This document shows, piece by piece, positions 17,300 through 26,318 of a DNA stretch of 50,772 bases (its first letter is position 1; every line of letters starts with the position of its first letter). The notes under the pieces were generated by a model, which saw nothing but the letters and a program-made list of their open reading frames with translations, made no database searches and was not told the origin of the DNA. This DNA comes from Bauldia sp. (GTDB taxonomy: Bacteria > Pseudomonadota > Alphaproteobacteria > Rhizobiales > Kaistiaceae), in the NCBI RefSeq assembly GCF_020442045.1, contig NZ_JAGRLA010000083.1, positions 1-50,772 on the forward strand, in the 5' to 3' direction. Position numbers and translations under genes: made by a program.

Positions 17300-20200
17300 C
17301 TATCCCCGCAAGAGCAGCATGATGCGGTCCCGCGCCGGCATGTTGGCCCGCAGGACGCCTCGCCCGTGTCGCCTGAGCACATAGGCGAGAATCCGGCGCT
17401 TGCTGAGGCGCTTGCCCGCCACTTCCTTCTTCACGACTTCGAGCTTGCGCGGATCGACATGCCCCTCGGCGAGCAGCAGGCCGACCGCGACGATCTGTGA
17501 ATTGGGGAGATTCCGGATGGCCTCGAGCCGCTTTTCGATTCGCCGGCCGTCGATCTCCACGAAGCCGGCCGAACGGTCGCCGCCGGGACCGCGCTGACCG
17601 ACGAGCACGGGCGCCTCACGGTCCGCCGGCGCCACGGAGGCGGCGGCCGCCTGATCGACGCCAGGGTCGGTCGGCAGCCCCGGCCTGGCAATCTCGTTAT
17701 AGGCGGCGACGATCGCCGCCACTTCCTCGGCGCGCAGTTCCGGGCCCTGGTCGCCGTTGGCCGGATCGATGTCGGTTTCCGAGAACAGCGCATCCCTGTT
17801 CAGGAACTCCCTGGCGATCCAGGCATTGCCCTCGCTCGCACTGTCGAGGATCGCACGACGCTGCTGCGGAGTCAGGATCGAGGCATTGTATGACCGGTCG
17901 CTCGGCATCTCGCTCTCGGCGAAGATGTCATGCGCCTTCTGGACGAAAGCCAGATACGCGGCATCGTCGGGGAAAGGCAGGTCGTTGAACGACCGGAGCG
18001 TTTCGACCTGGGCCTTGGTCAGCTTCAATTCGTTGCGCATCGCCGCCGTCGGCTCGACCAATCCGGATTTCTCGATCCCGAGTTCACTGATGAACTCGTC
18101 GAGGATCACGCCCTGCCGGATGCCGCTGCGCTCGACGGCACGGACATGAACCCTTTCCTTGGGCAGTTTCTCGAGCCAGCGACGAAGGAAGCTCTCGTAG
18201 TCCAGGCGTTCCTGCGTCCAGCGGGTCGCCAGCCAGTCCGCCGGCATTGACGAGATGCGACCGAGAGCACCACCGCCGGCGAATTCGGCATATTGGGAAT
18301 TCGCCCAGTCGTCCTGACGCCGGAAGAACACCAGCAGCTCGGGATTGAAGTCGCGCAGATAGTCGACGAGCGCCTCGGTCCCGCCAGACAGGAAACTGCC
18401 TTCACTGCTGATGACGATCGTGTGGATGCCGGTCCCCAGCAGCGCGAGCCCGTTCTCGAGGGCGAGCCGCATCTCCGGCTGGTCCCGTCGCGCGGCTTTG
18501 AAGAACTGGCTGTGCCCGCCGATCTTGTGCGGTCGTCCCGGCTGCCGGTAGACGCCGAATTCCGGTGCCCAGACGCCCCGACGAATCAGGGCCGGCCGGT
18601 TCTGGTCGAGGAAATGCTGGATATAGCTGCTGCCGGTCTTGGATGCCCCGGCGTGAATGATCAGCCGCAGGGAAGGATTGCGTGGCTGCCTCGCCTTCGC
18701 CGGCGGCTGGGGCAGCGTCGGCCGGTGCTGGGCGTAGCGGTTGACCGCCGCGACGAGCAGCGGATCGTCGTCGCTCAGAAACATCCCGTAGACCGTCTCG
18801 GCGGCCAGGGGCCTGCCTTCGGCCGCGGCGGCGACCAGATCGAGCCGCCCGTGGCGCAGCCCCTCGACGATCAGGCCGTAGACCCCCTCGTCGAAAAGGA
18901 CGTTGTCGACCGCTTCGGGATCCTTGATCAGGTCCGCGCTCGTCAGGCCGCTTTCCCGGACGATGTCGGCCCACCGCGACATGAACTTGTCGCGCGTCAT
19001 CCGGTCGCCTTGCGACACGGTCGCAAAGGGGAAGCCGAGGAAGACGTACTGGATATACTGGGAGAAGGTGAAGCGGTAATGGTGGTTCAGCGGATTGTCG
19101 CGACGGGCCGCCCCCTTCTCCCGGAAGAGGCCGATGACCTCGCTGAAGTTCCGCGTATGGTTCTCGACATCGCCGACCGACTTCGCCCGCCGCGCGGTCG
19201 ACCCGACGCGGACCCGGTAGACGAGCCCCCTGTCGGGCGACGTCGAAATCGACGAGGCATTGAGCAGCGCCTTCAGAAGGAACGGACGTTCCTCCCACTG
19301 CGTCATGGTGAAGCGGATGTCGTGGTCGTCGAGGAAATCGCGGCGATAGAGAAAATTCCAGAAGTGCCGATTGTGCAGGATCTCCGCATGATCGACGAAG
19401 GTGACGCCGTGCAGCGCATCACCGAAATATTTCTCCACCTTGTCCTGCCTTTGGCGGACCGGCGCACCGTTCTCCTTCTCCACCTGTTCGAAGGACTTGC
19501 CCGCCCGCACCATGTCGGCCTTGTCCTCACGGGCGAGGGATACCAGCCGGCTGAGCAGGTCGGGGTCCTGGAGATAGTCGTCGCCGTCGACAAACAGCAC
19601 ATAGGTGCCCCGCGCCGCCTCGAGCGCCCGGTTGCGGGCAAAGCCCTGGCCGACATTCTGGCGCAGCGTGATAGGCCGGATGCGCGGATCGTCCGCGGCC
19701 AGCTGATCGATGATGTCCTGGGAATCGTCCGGGCTGGAATCGTTGACCGGAATGATCTCGATATTGCGCAGCGTCTGCGACTGGATCGACCCGATGCACT
19801 CCTCGATGAAGGATTCGACCCCGTAGACGGGGATGATGACCGAAACCTCGGGGGTATCGGTCTCCACGATCGGATTGGGCTGATGCGAGCGGTGGCGCAC
19901 GATGTAATCCAGGACTTGTTCAACCGAAGCTTCGTCGGCGGAATCCGGCGTAAAGTAGCGCGTGTACCAGATATAGAAGTAGTGGAAAAACTCGACGATC
20001 GTTCGGCTTCGATGGCGATGCGGAACCGGCTGGCGATCGTCGGTGAAGCCCCAGCCCGAGTAGATCGGCGTTCCGAAGCACACGACGTCCTTGCCGGCCA
20101 TCGCCGCCTCGAAGCCCATCTGGCTGCTGGCGACGTAGACCTTGTCGACGACGTCGAAGATGACAAAGGGATTGACCGGTCGCCGCAGGAACCGGACCCG

Positions 20201-21058
20201 GCCGGTATCGACCATCCCGGAATAGAATCCCTCCCGCTTGCCTCTCTGCTCAAGCGAATCCGGGTGGGTCTTGACGATGATCTCGGCGTCCGGGTTCTCA
20301 CGGATCGCGGCGAGCAGCATTTCCTGGAAGATGTCTTCATCCGCGTGGCCGTAAATGGTGGACGCGTCCGCGAATGACTGGTCGACGACCAGCACGCGAC
20401 GGCTGAAGGCCGACGAGAAGACGGGCAGGTTGAACGGCTGATTGTTGTACTTGGATATCTTCTCGGCGAGGATTCGCTCGATCGACCGCTGCGCCCGCTC
20501 CTCCTCGGCATGGGAGAGCTCGGCCGGCGAATTCAGCTTGCGCGCGATCCGGCCGGGGTAATCGCTCATGAAATAGTGGGCGATGTCGTCATAGACATAG
20601 CCGAGGCAGGCGTGGCGGGGGTCCTGCCCGCGAAACGACGCCGTCCAGGACGCGACCGAAGCCAGATAGCCGGTATCCATCAGCAGGACCGAGCTGTAGC
20701 CCTCGATCGTCTGGAAGACGCGGGCGCAGCCCGGATGCGAATGGTAACCGGGCGGCAGGATCGATCCACCGACGACGAAGTGGTCGGCATCCTCCCAGCC
20801 CGCTTCGTCCATCGCCGTCGCCGATGGGAACATGCGCAGCAGGCTGGTTCCGAAGGTGACCTTCAGATAGTTCTCGGGAAAGCCGATCGAGACCGGTTTC
20901 GACCGCCATTGGTCGACATAGTCGCGGATATCGAGATCTTCCGGCGCATAGGTCTGCCGCCGGCGCACATAGCCGATGAATTTCTTGTAGACCGCCTCTT
21001 CGCCGAACGTCGCTTCCGTTCGCTCGGCCGTGCCGTTGTCGGTCGTTTGGAACGTCAT
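17300..21058 (-). CDS. KpsC-like / GT2 / sulfotransferase trifunctional protein (domain G)
   Basis: 1252 residues. About 1-390 resemble KpsC/KpsS capsule transferases: VLVVDQSFADAS, EIIVKTHPDS near 264, and KVYVASSQMGFEAAMAG followed by FGTPIYSGWGFTDD near 305-345, then a Tyr-rich YIWYTRYF. About 403-640 form a GT2 domain: VSVIIPVYGVESFIEECIGS, with VDGDDYL near 489. A helical stretch follows. From about 795 a sulfotransferase starts with IIHAGASKTGSSYIQ, and its 3'-phosphate motif LVFFRRQDDWANSQY lies near 911. The last 190 residues are unassigned and end in a basic tail. KpsC makes the beta-Kdo linker of ABC-exported capsules; whether this domain does so is unknown. No frameshift was seen. 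It is divergent from protein H across 212 bases. Confidence 0.87.
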   Translation of the reverse strand: MTFQTTDNGTAERTEATFGEEAVYKKFIGYVRRRQTYAPEDLDIRDYVDQWRSKPVSIGFPENYLKVTFGTSLLRMFPSATAMDEAGWEDADHFVVGGSILPPGYHSHPGCARVFQTIEGYSSVLLMDTGYLASVASWTASFRGQDPRHACLGYVYDDIAHYFMSDYPGRIARKLNSPAELSHAEEERAQRSIERILAEKISKYNNQPFNLPVFSSAFSRRVLVVDQSFADASTIYGHADEDIFQEMLLAAIRENPDAEIIVKTHPDSLEQRGKREGFYSGMVDTGRVRFLRRPVNPFVIFDVVDKVYVASSQMGFEAAMAGKDVVCFGTPIYSGWGFTDDRQPVPHRHRSRTIVEFFHYFYIWYTRYFTPDSADEASVEQVLDYIVRHRSHQPNPIVETDTPEVSVIIPVYGVESFIEECIGSIQSQTLRNIEIIPVNDSSPDDSQDIIDQLAADDPRIRPITLRQNVGQGFARNRALEAARGTYVLFVDGDDYLQDPDLLSRLVSLAREDKADMVRAGKSFEQVEKENGAPVRQRQDKVEKYFGDALHGVTFVDHAEILHNRHFWNFLYRRDFLDDHDIRFTMTQWEERPFLLKALLNASSISTSPDRGLVYRVRVGSTARRAKSVGDVENHTRNFSEVIGLFREKGAARRDNPLNHHYRFTFSQYIQYVFLGFPFATVSQGDRMTRDKFMSRWADIVRESGLTSADLIKDPEAVDNVLFDEGVYGLIVEGLRHGRLDLVAAAAEGRPLAAETVYGMFLSDDDPLLVAAVNRYAQHRPTLPQPPAKARQPRNPSLRLIIHAGASKTGSSYIQHFLDQNRPALIRRGVWAPEFGVYRQPGRPHKIGGHSQFFKAARRDQPEMRLALENGLALLGTGIHTIVISSEGSFLSGGTEALVDYLRDFNPELLVFFRRQDDWANSQYAEFAGGGALGRISSMPADWLATRWTQERLDYESFLRRWLEKLPKERVHVRAVERSGIRQGVILDEFISELGIEKSGLVEPTAAMRNELKLTKAQVETLRSFNDLPFPDDAAYLAFVQKAHDIFAESEMPSDRSYNASILTPQQRRAILDSASEGNAWIAREFLNRDALFSETDIDPANGDQGPELRAEEVAAIVAAYNEIARPGLPTDPGVDQAAAASVAPADREAPVLVGQRGPGGDRSAGFVEIDGRRIEKRLEAIRNLPNSQIVAVGLLLAEGHVDPRKLEVVKKEVAGKRLSKRRILAYVLRRHGRGVLRANMPARDRIMLLLRG

Positions 21059-21270
21059 TCAATCCAGCCGTGCTTAGTGGTCGAACCTGCGTCTCTCGCC
21101 GGGTCAACTGCCCGGAGCGACCTTTTAGGACGGACATGCCGACGGCCACAAGGGCCGCCATGCCCGGCTTGACACGGGCCCGCCGCGAAGCGGATGTAGC
21201 GGCCTCCAACGTCGACCATGATCGAGGGACAGACCTGTTGCGTCCGGACAAACGAAAAGCCAAAGCGGGC

Positions 21271-22191
21271 ATGTCCAACCCGCCCGAAATACCGGAAATG
21301 CCGGAATTGCTCGCCACCAGCGACACCCGCGGACCGGATTTCATCTGCATCGGGGCCCAGAAGGGCGGCACACGCTGGCTCTTCGACCAGTTGGACCACC
21401 ATCCCCAGTTCTGGATGCCGCCGATCAAGGAGTTGCATTATTTCGACCGGAGCAACCGGTTCCTCAAGAAGGCCGGGCCGCTTTACCAGCGCGCAAGCGC
21501 GAGCCTCGCCGAGGCCAATCGACGCCGGGAGCGCGCCTACGAGCGCCGCCTCGAGGCTGTCGACGTCGAATGGCTGGCCGCGCGAATCTGGCTCCACGGC
21601 AGGCCGATCGACTTCGACCGCTACGCCCGCCTGTTCAATCCGCGCTCGAATCGCCTCGCCGGCGACATCTGCCCGCCATATGCGATCATCCCGGACGAGC
21701 GGGCAAAGGCGATCCGGGAGCGGTTTCCCGCCGCCCGCATCGTCTATCTGGTTCGCGAGCCGATTGCCCGCTTCTGGTCGCAATACTGCATGCTCCTGCG
21801 CCGAAACGAGCGGGCGGACCCGGCGGGAATCGAGCAGGTCCGGTCTTTTGCAACCTCCGGCAACGGCCTCCGCCATTCGAGCATCCGGGAGGTCGTCGCG
21901 CGCTGGCGGACGTCGGAGGACGACGACCGCTTCCGGGTCTTCTTCTTCGACGACCTCAAGACCGATCCGGTTTCCCTGCGCAGCCGGATCCTCGCATTTC
22001 TCGGAGCCGACGCGGATCGCGAAAGCGGCGGCCTGGCGACCGACTTCAACCGCAAGAAGGAACAGGCGAAGGTCGAGATGACCGACGAGGTCCGGGACTA
22101 TCTGATTCCCCTCTTCGCCGACGAGATTCGCGGCGCCGCCGACACTCTTGGCGGCCCCGCCCTCGAATGGCCCGGGAAATACGGCCTCTGA
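21271..22191 (+). CDS. Sulfotransferase domain protein H (GAQKGGT class)
   Basis: 306 residues. The phosphosulfate loop FICIGAQKGGTRWLFDQL lies at 24-41, followed by the class motif MPPIKELHYFDR (49-60). The 3'-phosphate motif IVYLVREPIARFWSQYCM has R162 and S170. This is the Sulfotransfer_1/heparan-type layout, clearly related to protein I, which reads GAQKCGTSWLYEQL and SPIKELHYWDR. The ATG at 21271 is chosen because the 67 preceding codons of the frame have no structure and cross the divergent promoter region. It is convergent with protein I, 20 bases apart. Confidence 0.85.
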   Translation: MSNPPEIPEMPELLATSDTRGPDFICIGAQKGGTRWLFDQLDHHPQFWMPPIKELHYFDRSNRFLKKAGPLYQRASASLAEANRRRERAYERRLEAVDVEWLAARIWLHGRPIDFDRYARLFNPRSNRLAGDICPPYAIIPDERAKAIRERFPAARIVYLVREPIARFWSQYCMLLRRNERADPAGIEQVRSFATSGNGLRHSSIREVVARWRTSEDDDRFRVFFFDDLKTDPVSLRSRILAFLGADADRESGGLATDFNRKKEQAKVEMTDEVRDYLIPLFADEIRGAADTLGGPALEWPGKYGL

Positions 22192-22202
22192 ACGATGCGA
22201 CC

Positions 22203-22220
22203 GCCGCCTCGTCAGGCGGC
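22203..22220. terminator. GC-rich hairpin at convergent junction
   Basis: GCCGCC (22203-22208) and GGCGGC (22215-22220) form a six-base perfect stem with a six-base loop between the ends of proteins H and I, spanning the stop codon of I. There is no T-run, so it is only a weak terminator candidate. Confidence 0.35.
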
Positions 22221-23039
22221 TCGCCAGGCGTCCGGTACCCTGTCGCCGAACTCCGCGAAGATGACGTCATAGATGTCGGCGAAGGCCTCCCGGACCTTGT
22301 TCCACTCCGCCTTGTCGGGCCGCCGCAGGTCGGCGCTCTTGTTGGGATTGGCCTCGGCATCGAAGGCGAAGGCGTCGAAGCCCAGGAACGCCGCGAGGCG
22401 CGCCACCTCCGCGTCGTCGAACAGCGTCTCGTAGAAGCCGAAGAAGGTGTCGTCCGAGCCGAATGAGGCCAGGAGATTCCTCACGGTGGCGCCGTAACCC
22501 GTCCGTTCCACATATTTGCGGCGCTCGATGCTCTTGCTGAAGAGCGCATAGGCGTCGCCGGTGCCGCCGCGCCCGGTCGCCTTCTTCGCCTGCATCTTCG
22601 ATTGCGACCAGATTCTCTCGACCGGGTCGCGCATCAGGAAGACCGCCTTCGTCGGCCAGGGGATGACGGTCCTGATGTAGCGGAATTCCTCGGTGGACAG
22701 GATCGAATAGGAGGGGCTGATCTCGCCGAGCACGCGGTGCTTCGGCCTGAGCCGCGACCGGAAGAAGGCGAGGTAATAGTCCTCGCCGCAATCCATCGCG
22801 ACACGCTCGAATTCCTGATCGGCGACGATCCGGTCTCCATGCTGCTTCAGAAGCCGGCGCAGGATCGTCCGGGTGTCGCGGGGCTTGAAGAAGTCGGGAT
22901 GGAAGCGGCGATCCCAGTAGTGAAGCTCCTTGATCGGCGACATCATGATCTCGGGATGGGCCGCGAGCTGCTCGTAGAGCCAGCTCGTCCCGCATTTCTG
23001 CGCGCCCACGCCAAGCAGGAATATCGGCTCATCCGCCAT
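22212..23039 (-). CDS. Sulfotransferase domain protein I (GAQKCGT class)
   Basis: 275 residues. Loop FLLGVGAQKCGTSWLYEQL at 7-25, then SPIKELHYWDRRFHPDFF, a strong signature of heparan-sulfate-sulfotransferase-like bacterial proteins. GEISPSYSIL follows at 105-114, and the 3'-phosphate motif AVFLMRDPVERIWSQSKM has R137 and S145. The ATG at 23039 overlaps the stop of the GT2 gene by 11 bases. It is the last gene of the four-gene minus-strand operon J-GT4-GT2-I. The frame extends up to 23156 inside the GT2 gene but only with low-complexity residues. Confidence 0.87.
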   Translation of the reverse strand: MADEPIFLLGVGAQKCGTSWLYEQLAAHPEIMMSPIKELHYWDRRFHPDFFKPRDTRTILRRLLKQHGDRIVADQEFERVAMDCGEDYYLAFFRSRLRPKHRVLGEISPSYSILSTEEFRYIRTVIPWPTKAVFLMRDPVERIWSQSKMQAKKATGRGGTGDAYALFSKSIERRKYVERTGYGATVRNLLASFGSDDTFFGFYETLFDDAEVARLAAFLGFDAFAFDAEANPNKSADLRRPDKAEWNKVREAFADIYDVIFAEFGDRVPDAWRAA

Positions 23040-23997
23040 GTCGGGAAGTCTCCTTGCCGCTTCGGAAGCCGCCATCGAGCCAGCGCCGGACGAACTGCTT
23101 CGGCCGATGCCGGAAGGCGCGCCAGAGATAGCCCCGGCGGCGGCCGAGGTCGCCATTGCTTGCCGCGAAGCGCGCGGCGTGGATTTCCATGTTGTAGAGC
23201 TGCACGCGGGTGAATTTCGGTCCGTAGCGCGTGTAGAGCACCCGGTGCTTGTCGAAGATGCGGGTATGGCAGGCGCGCACCTGCGCGGCGTCCCGGCCGA
23301 TATCCGACTTGTGATAGACGCAAAGGCTCTCCGCCGATTCCGGCATATGGAGCCGGCCGCCCTTCATCAGGAAACGCAGGAAGAAGTCGAGATCCTGGAG
23401 CCGGGGCAGCGTCTCGTCGAACCAGCCGACATCGCGAAAGGTCCGCGTCGGCCCGAGAATCGTCCACAGATAGGCGCGAAGGTCCTTGCCCCGCAACAGG
23501 CCCATCACCTGGTCCTGATCGACGGCCTGGCGGCGTTGCGACGACTCGTCGCCGGACCACTTCCAGTCGAAATTGCAGGTGATCCAGAACGGTTCGGCAC
23601 TCTCGGCTCCGCCGAGCGACAGGGCCTTGTCGACCTGCAGCGCCGTCTTCCGCGGATACCACTCGTCGCCGGCGTCGAGCCACGCGGTGAACGGGCTCTC
23701 GGTCGCATCGAGCAGCACGTTGCGCGTATAGGGCCGTCCCCGGTTCGATCCGTTCTCGACAAGCACGACCGGCCGCTCGCGCGAATCGAGCAGCGCGCGC
23801 AAGGCCGCGACCGTATCCGGCGACGACCCGTCATCGGCGACGATCACCCGCAGCGCGCCGCCATAAGCCTGCGCGTCGATCGAGCGAAGGGTCAGGGCGA
23901 GCGCGTCGACCGCCTCGAAATGCGGCACCAGCACGTCGATCGCGGGAAGCGCGTCAGCGCCGGTCGAGACAGCGTTCAATGAGCTCGACCCAGGCAT
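23029..23997 (-). CDS. Family 2 glycosyltransferase
   Basis: 322 residues with a GT-A fold. IDVLVPHFEAVDALALTLRS opens the domain. VIVADDGSSPDT carries the nucleotide-binding aspartates, and the DxD equivalent is TAWLDAGDEWYPRKT. FDETLPRLQDLDFFLR holds the catalytic-base region. A basic C-terminus follows (RRRGYLWRAFRHRPKQFVRR) that may bind the membrane. It should extend a lipid-linked or nascent glycan from a nucleotide sugar at the inner membrane. The ATG at 23997 gives a 44-base overlap with the GT4 gene upstream; a later start would cut into the first strand. Sugar donor and linkage unknown. Confidence 0.85.
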   Translation of the reverse strand: MPGSSSLNAVSTGADALPAIDVLVPHFEAVDALALTLRSIDAQAYGGALRVIVADDGSSPDTVAALRALLDSRERPVVLVENGSNRGRPYTRNVLLDATESPFTAWLDAGDEWYPRKTALQVDKALSLGGAESAEPFWITCNFDWKWSGDESSQRRQAVDQDQVMGLLRGKDLRAYLWTILGPTRTFRDVGWFDETLPRLQDLDFFLRFLMKGGRLHMPESAESLCVYHKSDIGRDAAQVRACHTRIFDKHRVLYTRYGPKFTRVQLYNMEIHAARFAASNGDLGRRRGYLWRAFRHRPKQFVRRWLDGGFRSGKETSRHGG

Positions 23998-25198
23998 CTG
24001 CAAAATGCTCCTCAGTGAAGGTCGCCACGCTGGCCGGACCGTTGTCGCCGAGGCGCTGGCGAAGCGCCCCGTCGACAATCAGGCGGTCGAGAGCCGCGGC
24101 AAGCGCCTCTGCCCCGCCCGCCCTGTCGGCCATGATGCCGTTGACGCCGTCGGCGACGAACTGGTTGACGCCCGGACAGTCGGCGAAGGCAACGACCGGC
24201 ATCTTTAGCGCCAGGGCTTCGGCCGGAGCAAGACCGAAGCCCTCGAACTCGGCCGGATGGCAGAAGATCGCGGCATGGGCATAGACCTCCCCCATGTCGG
24301 AACGGGACCCGCCGAGGAGGAAGGAGCCGCCGAGGCCCAGTTCCTCGATCCGTGCCGCGAGCTTCTCCCGCTGCGGTCCGTCGCCATAGACGACGACCCG
24401 CCAATCGGGATGCTTCGCAGCCAGCAGCGCCCAGGCCTCGATCAGCGCCATGAAATTCTTCACCGGCGCCAGCCGGCCGACGCCGATGATCAGATTTTCG
24501 CGCTCGCCCGGCCGATGGCGCAGCACGTCGTGCGAGACATAGTTGGGGACGACCACGATCTTCGACTGCAGCGCGTCGGGGAACCATTTGCCGAAATCGG
24601 GAAACAGGACGTGGATCGCCGCCGCATGGCGCAGCGCCTTCAGCCGGAGGACCCGGTCATGGGGATTGGTGCTCCACCGCGTCGGGTCGAGATAGTCGCG
24701 GGCCGGAACATTGTGGTTGGTCGGGATCACCTTGACGCCCGTCCCGATGCTCGCCAGCAGCGTCAGCGTATTGGCCGGCGGCAGGAAGCTGATCGCCACA
24801 TCCGGTCGCGTATGGCGGAAATAGTCCCGCAGCAGCCTGATGACCGGGTCCTTCTTGAGGTGCCATTCAGACGGTTGCCGTATCCGGTCCGGCAGCCGCT
24901 TCGAATTGAGCATGTTCCACGGCCAGCGGCGCTCCGACCTGAACCGCGGAAAGACGTTGATCAGCTCGACCCGGCGATCGAGCGGATAGAAGGGCTTGCC
25001 TTCCTCCGCCTCGAAATGGATGCAGGTGACCTCGTAGCCGCGTGCGACCAGCATATTGGCGAGTTCGACAAAGATCCGCTCGGCGCCGCCACTGCGATTG
25101 GCCAGATTGGCGATGACCAGTGCGACCCGGGTCCGCGGCGCGCCGAAGCGGGCGGCATTGTCACCGATCCCTTCGCGGCTTCCCGCTGCCGCCGTCAC
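23954..25198 (-). CDS. Family 4 glycosyltransferase
   Basis: 414 residues, GT-B fold. The N-terminal acceptor domain starts VALVIANLANRSGGAERIF, the type found in GalNAc/galactosyl transferases of surface polysaccharides. The C-terminal donor domain has LIIGVGRLAPVKNFMALIEA and the E-x7-E motif in AEFEGFGLAPAEALALKMP, followed by CPGVNQFVADGVNG. The start is GTG at 25198 and overlaps the stop of gene J by four bases (GTGA), which indicates translational coupling. It is a second gene of the J-GT4-GT2-I operon. Confidence 0.88.
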   Translation of the reverse strand: MTAAAGSREGIGDNAARFGAPRTRVALVIANLANRSGGAERIFVELANMLVARGYEVTCIHFEAEEGKPFYPLDRRVELINVFPRFRSERRWPWNMLNSKRLPDRIRQPSEWHLKKDPVIRLLRDYFRHTRPDVAISFLPPANTLTLLASIGTGVKVIPTNHNVPARDYLDPTRWSTNPHDRVLRLKALRHAAAIHVLFPDFGKWFPDALQSKIVVVPNYVSHDVLRHRPGERENLIIGVGRLAPVKNFMALIEAWALLAAKHPDWRVVVYGDGPQREKLAARIEELGLGGSFLLGGSRSDMGEVYAHAAIFCHPAEFEGFGLAPAEALALKMPVVAFADCPGVNQFVADGVNGIMADRAGGAEALAAALDRLIVDGALRQRLGDNGPASVATFTEEHFADAWVELIERCLDRR

Positions 25199-26175
25199 AG
25201 GAAGATTTCCGCGGTCAGTTCCGCGAAACGGTGCACCGACATGCCCTCATATTCGTCCAGCTCGGCAATCGGAGCGGCCTCCAGCGACGGAAATATCGGC
25301 GCCGGATGATCGCTCGCGAAGTCCCGCCGCAGCGCCTCGTTCTCTGCGTCGAAGGACGCGCAGAATGCCTCCATGTCCTGGCGCGATATCCAGTCGATAT
25401 GATCCCGGAGCCCGCCTGTAGCCGCGCGTTTGTCGAGCAGGTCGGCAACATGGGCGAGCTTGCCCTTGCCGGCCCTGGTCGCGTTGAGCAGGCGCTTGTA
25501 TTCGACGAGCTCGATCGGCAGCGAACGGTTCTCGGCCGCATTCCGGCCGAGATCGGACACGTCGATTCCGAGATGCGCGAAGAAGGCATCGATCAGGCCG
25601 CGCTGCCGGAGGTCCTCGTAGATCAGCAGATCGACGCCGCCGAAGACCGCCGCGAAGACCGAAAGCTGCCGGTGGTATTCGAATTCGTGCCGCTGCTCGA
25701 CGAGGAACTGGCGGAACCGCGCGGCGTATTTCCGCGACTTGATCTTCTCCTGATACAGCGAGCGGGCGAACCCGTCCTGGCGCCGGAATACGGCGAGCAC
25801 GGTCACGTCGTCCGTGCCGATCATCTCCTTCAGCCGCGCGACATAGGCCTCGCGCTGGGCCCAATAATCGTCGGGGCCCTTGAGCACGTGGCGGTAGATC
25901 GGCTCGGCGCTGAGCAGCACCGTCTCGCCCTTCCTCCGCCCGCGCCGCACCGCCGCCGAGAAGCGCTCCGCATCCCCGATATCGAACTTGCCCCGCGCCG
26001 CGTCGGCGATGGCATGGGCAAAGTGGTGATGCGCATAATGCTCCGGGAGGCCGATCTCATCATAGGACGGATACCAGAGCCCGCGCTCGCGAAGGATCGC
26101 GCGATGCGCGGCCGCGAACCGCTGGACCGCGGTCGTTCCGGTCTTGTGGCTTCCGATGTGAAGAACGAGGGTCAT
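25195..26175 (-). CDS. Sulfotransferase domain protein J (HIGxxKTGTT class)
   Basis: 326 residues. Phosphosulfate loop VLHIGSHKTGTTAVQRF at 4-20; 3'-phosphate motif VLAVFRRQDGFARSLYQ with R131/R132 and S139; intermediate strand ETVLLSAEPIYRH. It shares the R-R-Q-D form of the motif with A and with the C-terminal domain of the 1252-residue protein. It is the first gene of the four-gene minus-strand operon and the right-hand edge of the island; the promoter must lie in the 143 bases before the divergent amidohydrolase. Acceptor unknown. Confidence 0.85.
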   Translation of the reverse strand: MTLVLHIGSHKTGTTAVQRFAAAHRAILRERGLWYPSYDEIGLPEHYAHHHFAHAIADAARGKFDIGDAERFSAAVRRGRRKGETVLLSAEPIYRHVLKGPDDYWAQREAYVARLKEMIGTDDVTVLAVFRRQDGFARSLYQEKIKSRKYAARFRQFLVEQRHEFEYHRQLSVFAAVFGGVDLLIYEDLRQRGLIDAFFAHLGIDVSDLGRNAAENRSLPIELVEYKRLLNATRAGKGKLAHVADLLDKRAATGGLRDHIDWISRQDMEAFCASFDAENEALRRDFASDHPAPIFPSLEAAPIAELDEYEGMSVHRFAELTAEIFL

Positions 26176-26318
26176 GCGCGCGCAGGCGTCACGTCAGATC
26201 CAACTCCAGGGCAGACTGGCGCGGAAAGAACGCCGGGCGGCCCGAACAATCCGACATGCAAGTCCGTGGGCGAGTGGATATCATGGGCAACCGCAGAAGC
26301 TCAAGGCGAGTCGATTAA

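Noticed and set aside
18293..20377. 694-codon plus-strand open frame opposite the 1252-residue protein
   Set aside because: Composition is that of antisense to a GC-rich gene and no domain is visible.
9801..26175. Island as a recent insertion sequence- or phage-borne element
   Set aside because: No transposase, integrase, tRNA or flanking direct repeat was seen, and base composition appears as GC-rich as the surroundings.
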